From Chloranthus sessilifolius (lineage: Eukaryota; Streptophyta; Magnoliopsida; Chloranthales; Chloranthaceae): a stretch of DNA of 64,000 nt. Both the position numbers and the translations under genes were made by a program. The DNA is taken from positions 37,213,810-37,277,809 of the forward strand of contig CM037593.1 of assembly GCA_021018995.1 (NCBI GenBank), read 5' to 3'. The notes below the pieces were generated by a model. That model ran no database searches. It was not told the origin of the DNA and worked only from the letters and a program-made list of their open reading frames with translations. Of this stretch, positions 55,104 through 64,000 are shown in pieces (positions within the stretch are counted from its first letter, which is position 1; every line of letters starts with the position of its first letter).

Positions 55104-55388
55104 ATAAATCGATTGCAAATACAATCGTCATCGACTCCATATAGAGTGATATCGACTTCATATAGATTCGATATCGATTGTATATAGAGTCGATAACGAT
55201 TATATATACAATCGATATCAATTGTATATATAATCGATATCAATTATATATATAATCATTATCGACTCTATATACAATCGATATCGACTCTATATATAGT
55301 CGTTATCGACTCTATATACAGTCGATATCGACTGTATATGTAGTCGTTATCGACTATATATACAATCGACGAAGATTTATAGTCGTCT
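55104..55388. repeat. 22-bp palindromic array 1 (upstream of mudrA)
   Basis: Units built on TCGATATCGA or TCGTTATCGA alternating with (C/G)TATATA(C/G) at a 22-bp period, ending 57 bp before the mudrA ATG. Confidence 0.95.
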
Positions 55389-55444
55389 TTTCTCTTTTGT
55401 TTCATCAGTCTTATGACCCCTTCCTTCTCATTCTTAAATAGACG

Positions 55445-58206
55445 ATGACGGACGTGAGGATTCCTCTTCTTTGTCACTATGATGGTCTTCTTGTAAATGA
55501 TGATGGCTTGTATGAAGGTGGCTGGCGGAGGCTTATTAACATTTCAACTGATATTTCTTATGAACAATTCATAAGGCTAATGTCTGCTGTCAGTTTTGCG
55601 AAGGTGGATGAAACAGTTTCCACAAAGTTTCATATGAAGATAGTGAATACACCTGTGGTTGCCGACATTTTGGACTCTGATGATTTGACCACGTTATTTA
55701 CGTTTTATAAATCTGCACCTTATTTACGTTTTATAAATCTGCGGTGGACGTTATAAAAGTATTGAACTGTCATCCTTCCCAGTCGAAGCTGAACAAGTAG
55801 ATATCGGCGAGACTGATTTTGTGACTCATTCATTTCAGCCATGTAAGTTTGAGGATGAAACTGTATACGATACCGTCCCGTTAGGCGATGAAGGTTATAT
55901 TGCAGCGAACGATGGCAAAGGGAAAGCAACTTTTGATTTAAACGATGCTCCGATTGAATCGTATGATGACCCAGTAAAATACATGCATGGGTCACAACAA
56001 TGTAGTCAATGGTTAGACTACACTTCAGAAAGGGTGGTGGATACCGACGATTTCAGTCATATCTTCTCCGGTGGATGGATAACTTGGTTTACTTAAGAAT
56101 TATGTTCTACCATACCATCGATGGGAATTACCAGAGAAACTCAACCCCATGTCCATACACATGAGCACCCCTTCGGTGAAGGGCCTAGCCAACCACGCCA
56201 TTATCCATTCGGTGAAGGATTCGGTCAATCACATCAGAACCCCTTTGGTGAAGGATCTAGTCAACCACCCGAGAACACCGCTAGTGAATGGCGTAGTCAT
56301 CCTCAAGCCACTAATGAAGATACCTTAGAAGAAGAATATGAAAGCGAACCGGATGGGTTTATCAAAGAGGATCCGAAAATTTTTGTGTGAGACATTGACA
56401 ATCCCCTAGTAGACGGAGATTACGAAATGTCAGAGACATCGGGAGACTCCTCGGATGAAGAGGTGGAAACTGAATATCGGAATTGGACGTTTAAAATTGG
56501 AGAGATCTTTCGAGACAAACAAACATTTCAAAGAGCATTGAAAGAGCACGCGGTAGAGAAAAACTTTCAAATTCGGCCTTTGAGGACCGCTAGTTATCGA
56601 GTGACAGTCGGATGCTACGAACCCGATTGTTCGTGGTGAATTTTTGCACCTAAATTGATGGGCTCGATTCTTTCCAAATCAAGACATTCAATAGTACTCA
56701 CACATGCAGAGCCGCTAAGATCGGACCGCACGATCACCGTAATGCAGCAATCTCCTTCGTAGCGAACTATATACAGGATAAACTTATGGAAGGATTTGAC
56801 TATACACCGGCGTCGATAATATTTGATATTGTAAAAGCTTATAATGTGCAAACCTCATATGCAAAGGCTTAGAGGGGAAAAGAACTTGCCCTTAATGATA
56901 TTAGAGGCAGTTGGGAAGGATAATTTATTGATCTACCGGCCTACGTGAAGGAGATAGAGAAGGTAGATCCTAATATACAAACATCCTTTCAACTTACGCT
57001 TGACGGTAAGTTTCAAAGATTTTTTTGGAGTTTTGACCCATGCATCGGAAGCTACCGCAATACACTTCGTCGCATATTACTTGTAGACGACACACACCTA
57101 CGAGGATGTTTCGAAAGGATCCTACTTATCGCCTTTACGCAAGACGATAATGGTCATATATTACCGTTAGCATTTGCCATGGTCGAGTTAGAAGAAGAGG
57201 ATACGTGGATGTGGTTTCTTGAACGGGTAGGTGCGTTCGTGATCGGTGGGTTTAACAAAGATTTCGTATTTATCACGGACAGGTCGAAGGGTTTAATAAA
57301 TGCGGTGAAACGTATCTTCCTTAACGCATATCACAACTACTGCATGCGGCATATGACACAAAATTTACAGCACAAGTATCTCAGGAACAATGTGAAGGGT
57401 CTATGGTGGTGCGCCACGCGTGCATATTCAAAAGAGAAATTTTATTATTTTATTAATGAAATGAAGAAAGATCCTACTGATCCTCGAACCGTAGAATATA
57501 TTTTAAAAATAGATCCGAAGCATTGGGCACGCGCACATATGGAAGGAAGGCAGTACGATTCCCTAACTACGAATATTGCCGAAAGCTTAAACAGCGTACT
57601 AAAGATAGCTCGAGAGAGACCAATTATCGACTTAATCAGAATTACTAGAGAGAAAGTCGCCGATCATTTTCAAAAACGCAGAGAAATATCTGAGAAATGG
57701 ACCACCCTCCTCTGCCCGAAAGCAGACGCGCACATGAAGAAGGTGTTGCAATGGGCCGATAGAAAGAGAGCTCAACCATACGGGCGCGATCAATTCCAAG
57801 TCAATTCTGAAAATTTCATTCATCACGTCGACTTGGAACACAAGACCTGCAGTTGCCATCGTTGGCACATTCATAGCTTGCCTTGCTCCCATGCCGTGGC
57901 GGCCATCAATCGAAGAAGTTACGACTATCATAACTTTTGTGAGAAATAGTTTTTCACCGCTTGCTTTAGACAAATATATGACGAGCAATAGGTTCCCACC
58001 CTAGATAAAAGTCAATGGGAGTTCCAAGCAGAGCAACTCCCTAAAATATGAAAGTGAGACCACCCTATTATTGCCGAAAGCAAGCTGGTAGTCCGAGGAA
58101 GAGAAGGATAAGGTCTAAGGGTGAGGTTAGGGCACTACAGTGTAGCAGGTGCAGTGAATATGGTCATAATCGCAGGAGCTGCACGGCAGTGGGACCGATG
58201 GATTGA
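55445..58206 (+). pseudogene. mudrA: mudrA-type MULE transposase
   Basis: Starts MTDVRIPLLCHYDG. After an acidic linker with three HPFGEG-like repeats (about 56160-56250) comes the MuDR N-terminal domain (FKIGEIFRDKQTFQRALKEH). The MULE DDE core follows with RILLVDDTHLRGCFER, FVFITDRSKGLINAV and TTNIAESLNSVLK. The SWIM finger is CSCHRWHIHSLPCSHAVAAI (about 57850-57910) and a CCHC knuckle CSRCSEYGHNRRSC lies at 58141-58182. Defects: a 26-bp tandem duplication near 55693-55742, frameshifts near 55757 and 56660, and stops at 56094, 56388, 56637 and 57947, several of CGA-to-TGA type. The 56945-57949 block is the longest intact piece. Confidence 0.93.
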
Positions 58207-58285
58207 CAGTGTATATTTTTAATAATAATAGATTGAATGTAAATGAGAAATTCAGAATCCATATTTTTTTACTGTAATATAGTCT

Positions 58286-58655
58286 TTACCGATTAATCAT
58301 AGAGTCATCATCGACTGTATACATAATCAATATCGACTCTATACAGAGTCGCCATCGACTATTTATAAAGTCGATATCGATTCATTTAAGAATCAGTATC
58401 AATCACTTATGTAGTCGATGACGACTCTATATAAAGTCGATAACGACTCTATATAGAGTCGTTATCGATTATGTATATAGTCGATGACGACTCTATATAT
58501 AGTCGATAGCGACTTAGCGACTCTATATAGAGTCATTATCGATTATGTATATAGTCGATGATGACTCTATATATATTCGATAGCGACTTCATACAGAGTC
58601 GTTACCGATTATTTATATAGTTGATGACGACTCTACATATAGTCGATAATGACTG
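58286..58655. repeat. 22-bp palindromic array 2 (between mudrA and Ulp1)
   Basis: Same family, about 17 units, with CGACTCTATATATAGTCGA-type units most regular between 58420 and 58600. It separates the two convergent 3' ends. Confidence 0.95.
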
Positions 58656-58768
58656 CGATTTCTACTTTTTAATCACAACTACATAAAAATGGTGCAATTA
58701 TATTCAAAAAAATAAATTAACAAAAAATATTTCATTTATATTTACAAAAATATTAAAATACAACCACA

Positions 58769-59291
58769 CTACTGTTGCGCCCCCTCCTTTTTGTCGTCCT
58801 TCACTAGTACTCCTCCGCCATCGCCTGTGTATGTAGCCAGTATATGGCCAATTTCTGTCATGATCCTATCTATATCTGATTGCGCAAAGTCAAATTTTTT
58901 CCCGATCATGAAGTACTCGACATACTTCACGACAAACACTCTATAATCACACGAGTTGGTCTGTCGGGGGAGGGCTTTGATCCGACAGTCACTAAATGAC
59001 CAAGGATAGTTCTTTGCGATCGGTGCAGTGGAGTCACCGTACGAATATAAAATCACGGGAAGGTATTGGGTCTATTTCAAAATAATAGAGAGGAGTGTTA
59101 GATATGCTAAGCTAACAATGATAAAATATATGCTAAGCAAAATATCTTACCAGTGCCTGCAATTGGGAGACATATCTTTCCTTGGAGGGCCTATTACATA
59201 TAGGATCGACGATCCGTATCGATCGTTCGACTACCTTCAAGATTGCAAGTGCTCAGTGTAGTAGTTGTTCTGAATGTATTGGCATAAATAT
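58769..59291 (-). pseudogene. Ulp1 protease exon (exon 6)
   Basis: Contains the C48 peptidase core: FMPIHSEQLLH, a stop, ALAILKVVERSIRIVDPI, RYVSQLQALVRYFA, then after a degenerate stretch NYPWSFSDCRIKALPRQ and VFVVKYVEYFMIGKKFDF. The catalytic Cys/Gly codons TGT GGA appear as TAT AGA at about 58946-58951, two G-to-A changes. Confidence 0.85.
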
Positions 59292-59699
59292 CTACAAAAA
59301 AGTAATATAATCTCAAAGGGTATGATAGAAAAATTATAAAGAATAATTATAAAGAGGATAAAAGCATACTACGCTGCATTCGTGAGCCCACAGATTCTGA
59401 AACTCATTGAAGAAGAAAGTTTTCGTCAGCTTCTTCCCTTCGGTCTGTTCTTGTCTATAGGCAGCCCACCGTTGAACTTGAACCTCGAACGATTGTTCGT
59501 ATAATTTTTCAGCAAGCAGGAACTTGTTGAAATCTCTCAGTTCATATCCCATGAACGTCAGCGCGGTAGGGTCCATAAGGAAGTTTTTGAGCTTTTTATC
59601 AGGATGAATTTTATCATCAATTACTTTCAAATGTCTCAGGTAGGCGCCCATAACCTGAAACCAATGCAGTTAGATTAAAATATGCAGTTAGAATTAAAT

Positions 59700-59935
59700 A
59701 CATAATCGTTATCGACTCTATAAGTCATCGATGTCGATGACTTAAGTCATCATTATCGACTCTCCAATGAATCGATATCGATGAGTTACAGAGTCGATAA
59801 CGATTACATAAGCCATCGTTATCGACTCTAAAAGCCGTCGATATTGATTAATTTGAGAGTCAATAATGATTATTTAAGTCATCGTCATCGACTCTATAAT
59901 GAATCGATATCGATTCTATTTCGAGTCGTCGACAG
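59700..59935. repeat. 22-bp palindromic array 3 (Ulp1 intron 4)
   Basis: Same TCGATATCGA/TCGTTATCGA family but with TAAGTCATCG and ACTCTATAATGAATCGA spacers, so this subfamily differs from arrays 1 and 2. It lies between acceptor (59655) and donor (60145). Confidence 0.92.
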
Positions 59936-60661
59936 TTTTAACTATTCTTGTTTTTGCCTACAGTATGTTAAACTTATAAAGTTATCTAGGTACTGCGTGG
60001 CCGCCAGACATCTAAAAGATTGCACCACCAGCTTATCCTTACCGACAGTGCTTACATAGTCGCTGCATAAATAATAGCCAACGTAACTAATCTTCACGAT
60101 AAATATATAATAATAAAGTTAAGGAATCAGGAAAGAATAACTTACTCGTCCTCCTTCAGAGGCTTGTTCCATATGTCTAGCATATATTTTTGCTCCGCTG
60201 TCAGCTTAGGTGGAAGCTCAGCAGGAGCATCTTCAGTCATAGACCCAGGACCAGCGGTAATGAGTGCCACTGGTCCAGGCTTAGCAGTTGTTCCTTCACT
60301 GGCCTTCTTGGTAGGCTTCTTTACAGCAGCTACCCTTAGTTGTGCCTTAGGTCCGACGGTAGTTACTTTGCTGAGTTTACCTTGCCTAGGTCTTAAGCGA
60401 GGCTCAGCTTGTTGGTGAGGCAATTGGGAAAAGGTTTCCTCTTCACCAGCAGGACCCTTATCAGTTTGAGTCTCAGGCTGCTCGTTAGCAACTGCCGTCA
60501 TCATCAATGGGAGGAGGGGGAACCTGATGCACAGGAGCTGATGGTTCCTTATCGACGACTGTGTCGCACACCTTCGATATCAGCTCCTCAATAGCCACAT
60601 CCTGTACATCGAAATAATGGTGCAAAATAAGAATTAATTTTTGGTCCCCATTTTTAAAAGT

Positions 60662-60925
60662 CCAAATCGATTTTAAATATAATCGTTATCGACTGCATAT
60701 ATAGTCGATATCGATTTTATATATGATCGTTATCGACTCTATTAACAATCGTTATTGATTGTATATAGAGTCGATATCGATTGTAAATATAATCGATATT
60801 GACTCTATATATAATCGATAACGATTGTATATATTATCGGTATCGACTCTATATACAGTCAATAACGATTGTGTATATAGTCGTTATCGTCTCTATATAC
60901 AATCAATATCGATTTATATTAACAA
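60662..60925. repeat. 22-bp palindromic array 4 (Ulp1 intron 3)
   Basis: About 11 units with ATATAATCGTTATCGACT and TATATAGTCGATATCGATT forms. It lies between donor GTATGT (60950) and acceptor (60602) and nearly fills the intron. Confidence 0.95.
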
Positions 60926-61573
60926 AACTGAACATGATTTTAATACATACCTTAGGTTTCGCCTCTAATAAAATTTCAAGGAGTTCTTTTATATTCGACT
61001 GGCCCTTTCTGACCAAAGAGTTGTAGTGATTTAACTTCTGCAACTCCGCATCCCTTGAATTCAGCCGCTCTTTGAAGGAGTTGCATAGTTTCTCTATAGA
61101 AGCACAACGTTTAGCCAGGGCCTTATTCTCTCCCTCCAAATCTCTCACTCTTTGGGTGAGCTCCATGTTCTCCAGTGTCAAATGGTTGACCCTCCTCAAC
61201 AAAGAATCATTGGAGGTGGACGGTTCAACTGGGTTATCTTTCGCTGCTAGGCTCTCCTTGGTGGCCCCCCTAGTTCTTGGCCGACCCTCTCCCACATGGA
61301 CAGGGCCCTTTTTCGAGGGGGGTTCTTCTTCTGATGTCGATGCGTCATCCCATTCTTCCTCTTCAATATTCTAGACCGGAATGTAATTTATTTTCTTCTT
61401 CGGCCGCATCTCTTCCACTGCTTTCTTGACCGGTTCTTTCCTCTTCCCCCCAACCTCCTTTTGAACCCGTAGATATTCTCTTAACACGGGTATCTCTAAT
61501 TCAAAGCCCTGAAGCACGAGGGGAGCGCAAACCTTTTGAAAGAAAAGAAAACATGGTAAATAACAGAATAAAA

Positions 61574-61842
61574 TGATCGTATATATAATAAATCATTCTC
61601 GATTATGTAAATAATCAGTACCGACTATTTAATAAATCATTATCGATTCGGTACTGAATGGCTATCGATTATTTAATGAATCGTTATCGACTACTTAGTA
61701 AGTCGTTATCGATTTCGAAATGAATCGCTATCGACTTACTAAGAAGTCGATACCGATTCTATACTTAGTCGCTATCGACTTCTTAAAAAGTCATTATCGA
61801 TTCTGTAATGAATAGTTATCGATTCTAGAATGAATCGGTAAG
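61574..61842. repeat. 22-bp palindromic array 5 (Ulp1 intron 2)
   Basis: Units read TCGTTATCGACTACTTAGTAAG, that is, the TATATA spacer is replaced by TACTTAGTA or TTAATGAA. It nearly fills the intron between 61873 and 61533. Confidence 0.9.
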
Positions 61843-62757
61843 TTGCTTTTTGAATTGGCAATAGACTTCATACCTTGCTGTCTAACATCTGTCCGTGAGT
61901 GTAACCTTTGATCCTTGACTGCGCCCTGTCCGACCATTTCAGCAGTTGTGGGAAAGGGTCCTCGAGGCCTAGCTGGGATGGCGATATATCGGGCAGGATC
62001 TCATAAGCCCACCATTGAAGTACACATATGCATCCATATGTGTTGTACGTCTTCAGGGCTTTATCCATCTCGACAGTCTTTCTATTCGTCGTTCCCTTCA
62101 TTATATACTCAATCAAGTCTTTGTAGACGTGCAGACCCCACAGAGTTCGGTTAAAGTTCTCCACATCATCAATGAGGTCGATGTGGTCTTCCGAAAGCTA
62201 ATGGTGGGACCCGAGGAAGAGAAATATGCACAGCACAAATACAAGGGACAACTTTACGAAGTCCTCATCACTTTTCGCTCTCCAAATTGCAGCATCTATA
62301 TGAGACCGGAGAATTTTTCCAGGAGGCGTTCCATGAAAGTATTTGTATCGAATGGTTTATTTTTTCGATGGTTTAACGGATGGGATATACTTTTCTGGGC
62401 CAATTACGGCAAGGCCCAGTATCAATGCAATGTCTATCTTCAGAATATAGACATCAGTCTTCCCAATTCGAAAGTGGTTTTTTTCAACCCAAAATGTCAA
62501 CATCGCATCCACCACATCGGAAAGAAATCACACACCCTTAGGCATTTGAAATATTCCACCAAAAATTGAATCTCTCAGCAACTTCTTCCGAGCTGGGGTA
62601 GCATTTTCGTAGAGATTCGAAATGGCATTGGGCGAACACTTGGCAACAGCTCGGTGTACAACCATCTTGACAGCCTTTTGAAATGAACTGTAATAAAAAA
62701 GAAATGACTGAGCCCCATACTAACAAGGATAGTTTAAATGTTGAATGAAATGTAATA

Positions 62758-63010
62758 TATAAAACCGATATCGATTACATATAGAGTCGATATCGATTAC
62801 ATATGTAATCGATATCGACCCTATCTGTAATCGATATCGACTCTAGATGTAATCGATATCGAGTCTATATATAATCAATATCGACTCTAGATGTAATCGA
62901 TATCGAGTCTAGATGTAATCGATATCGACTCCATAGTCGTCATCGATTACATATGAAATCGCCATCAACTATTTATACAGTCGGTATCGACTCAATATAA
63001 AGTCGCCATG
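62758..63010. repeat. 22-bp palindromic array 6 (Ulp1 intron 1)
   Basis: Highly regular units TCGATATCGATTACATATGT and TCGATATCGACTCTAGATGT. It begins about 70 bp upstream (minus orientation) of the exon 2 acceptor. Confidence 0.95.
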
Positions 63011-63289
63011 ATCCCAAAATATTTATTTACATTGAAAATATTTAATTTACTAACTCAAAAGATTTCATGAACTCGCCATTGAATCAAAATGTTTCATTTA
63101 CTTTCAAAAATTTTCAATTACATTCATAATATTTCATTTACAATTAAAAATAAAAATAAAATCTTGCAACAACGTCCTAAGAAAGATTCTTCGATAAAAG
63201 CGGTCCTCCGCTTCTAACCAAAATTTAGGAAGATGGATGAAGAACAGGTGGTGGATGGGGTAGAGAGGCAGGTGGTTTCGTCTTAAGTT

Positions 63290-63483
63290 TCTTTTTTTTC
63301 TTTTATTCTTTTCTTTTCTTCCTTCTTCTTTTTCTTTTCTTCCTTCGCCAAAATTTTTATTACTTCATCGTACTCGTCCCACAGGAACTACAGAGGATCT
63401 GGTTCTGATGGTGGTTGTGGGTCCCCCCATACAGGCTCGAACTTGATTGGGTTATAGTAGGTTTTTTCTTCGTCGTCTGACAT
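63290..63483 (-). pseudogene. Ulp1-like gene exon 1
   Basis: ATG at 63483; encodes MSDDEEKTYYNPIKFEPVWG, then an in-frame stop (CAG-to-TAG type) after PPSEPDPL, then a Lys/Glu-rich tail. An acidic MSDDEE start suits this family, but the donor site is not clear. Confidence 0.5.
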
Positions 63484-63761
63484 TGGAAAAAATATGGGCT
63501 GGTAGGGATGATAGGTTTGCTAAGGACGAACTAAACCTGTATTTAAAGCTCCTAGATGGTGGAATACGAATCGTTGTATTAAATTTTCTCATTCTTCCAA
63601 GCTTACTTGCCATAATGGTTTTACAAAAGGGTAGTTGGCAATAAATTGAACGTCGGCTGAGATAAATATAAAATCTCGTATGATTTATTATGGGTTATGG
63701 CATCGGGGGTAATAATTATAGGAAAATTAATTCATATGATGGGTATGAATTATATTCATAG

Positions 63762-63942
63762 AGAGTCGATATCGATTTTTTATAGAGTCGTCATCGACTA
63801 TTTAAATAGTCGATTACGACTATATATGTAATCGTTATCGACTCTACATGTAATCGATAGCGACTCAATATATAATCGGTAACAATTACATATAAGATCG
63901 ATATCGATTACATATAAGATCGATATCGATTACATATGGGAA
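63762..63942. repeat. 22-bp palindromic array 7 (upstream of Ulp1)
   Basis: Same family, on the upstream side of exon 1 and about 280 bp from its ATG. It mirrors array 1 upstream of mudrA. Confidence 0.93.
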
Positions 63943-64000
63943 AACCTTAAAAAATTATGTCAAAATGTGCACCAAAGAGAGGAGAAAAAAAAAATCTAAA

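Larger units (their letters stand above)
58769..63483 (-). pseudogene. DUF1985/Ulp1-like gene of the KI-MULE
   Basis: Six inferred exons on the minus strand: about 63483-63290, 62687-61874, 61532-60951, 60601-60146, 59654-59370 and 59291-58769. Most junctions fit GT/AG (donors GTATGA, GTATGT, GTAAGT, GTATGC; acceptors TTACAG, GTACAG, TTTCAG, TTGTAG). Exon 2 has the DUF1985-like WWAYEILPDISP; exon 3 encodes a coiled coil; exon 4 is Pro/Ala/Lys-rich. Exon 6 holds the Ulp1 (C48) protease: the His position reads LLH, then a stop where Trp is usual; a candidate Asp lies in SIRIVDPI; LPRQTNSCDYRVF has Tyr where the catalytic Cys of DCGVF belongs. Stops and a frameshift also lie in exons 1-4. Known members are SUMO-protease-like; this copy should be inactive. 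Confidence 0.85.
54648..64000. mobile_element. KI-MULE (Mutator-like element with Ulp1 gene), partial
   Basis: mudrA transposase on the plus strand and a DUF1985/Ulp1-like gene on the minus strand converge within 9 kb, and both are embedded in the same 22-bp repeat arrays. That gene pair is the hallmark of KAONASHI-type MULEs. A likely left end is GGGAAATTTACC at about 54648. The right terminus lies beyond the window, so TIRs and TSD cannot be confirmed. Confidence 0.75.

Noticed and set aside
60164..60418. Plus-strand frame of 84 codons opposite Ulp1 exon 4
   Set aside because: Antisense shadow of the minus-strand exon, which has splice sites and family context.
55104..63942. CRISPR-like array interpretation of the regular 22-bp repeats
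   Set aside because: No constant repeat with unique spacers; units are degenerate palindromes in a plant element with spliceosomal introns.

Overview
The window is from the nuclear genome of a flowering plant; I cannot tell the family. Evidence: tRNA-Met-primed Copia and Gypsy LTR retrotransposons, a mudrA/Ulp1 Mutator-like element with spliceosomal introns, Tourist-like MITEs, low GC and no operons. It is almost wholly transposable-element DNA with several nested insertions. The only host-like coding pieces are fragments: one C2-domain exon, an HSP90 pseudogene piece and a possible small membrane-protein ORF.

Layout. 1-3561: AT-rich flank with tandem repeats and weak exon-like segments. 3562-13178: Copia-A (minus strand, 472-bp LTRs, TSD AGTAT), with a 2.5-kb Gypsy-type solo LTR (7292-9782, TSD TAAGA) inside its gag-pol. 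13594-14482: Tourist-like MITE split by a second solo LTR (13713-14386). 15129-24314: Gypsy-type element with 2.8-kb LTRs (TSD TATGT) carrying gag but no pol, a TR-GAG-like non-autonomous element. 24579-26249: gene-fragment patchwork (C2 exon, HSP90 remnant, coiled-coil remnant) ending in a CACTA-like terminus. 26257-27304: Tourist/PIF-like element (TSD TAA). 28602-29158: fold-back MITE with 9-bp flanking repeats. 29288-44212: Copia-B (plus), whose 5' end is an inverted copy of the last 154 bp of its own LTR. Copia-B is split by Copia-C (33333-42546, plus, TSD TATTA), a SIRE-like element with an extra ORF after pol. 44213-47018: AT-rich intergenic DNA. 47024-51863: Copia-D (plus, TSD CAATG). 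51900-52480: decayed minus-strand Copia. 53492-53868: small TIR element. About 54648 to beyond the window end: a Mutator-like element with mudrA (plus) and a convergent six-exon DUF1985/Ulp1-like gene (minus), i.e. a KAONASHI (KI-MULE) type element.

The most unusual signal is in that last element. Seven arrays of one 22-bp-period palindromic repeat (TCGATATCGA core alternating with TATATA) lie upstream of mudrA, between the two genes, in four of the five Ulp1 introns and upstream of Ulp1 exon 1. Exons are free of it and good splice junctions border most of the array-bearing introns.

All coding regions recognised here are broken. Copia-A decayed only by base transitions (five stops plus a D-to-N change in the RT YVDD box, no frameshift), Copia-C mainly by small indels, and Copia-B has one frameshift and one stop besides the Copia-C insertion.
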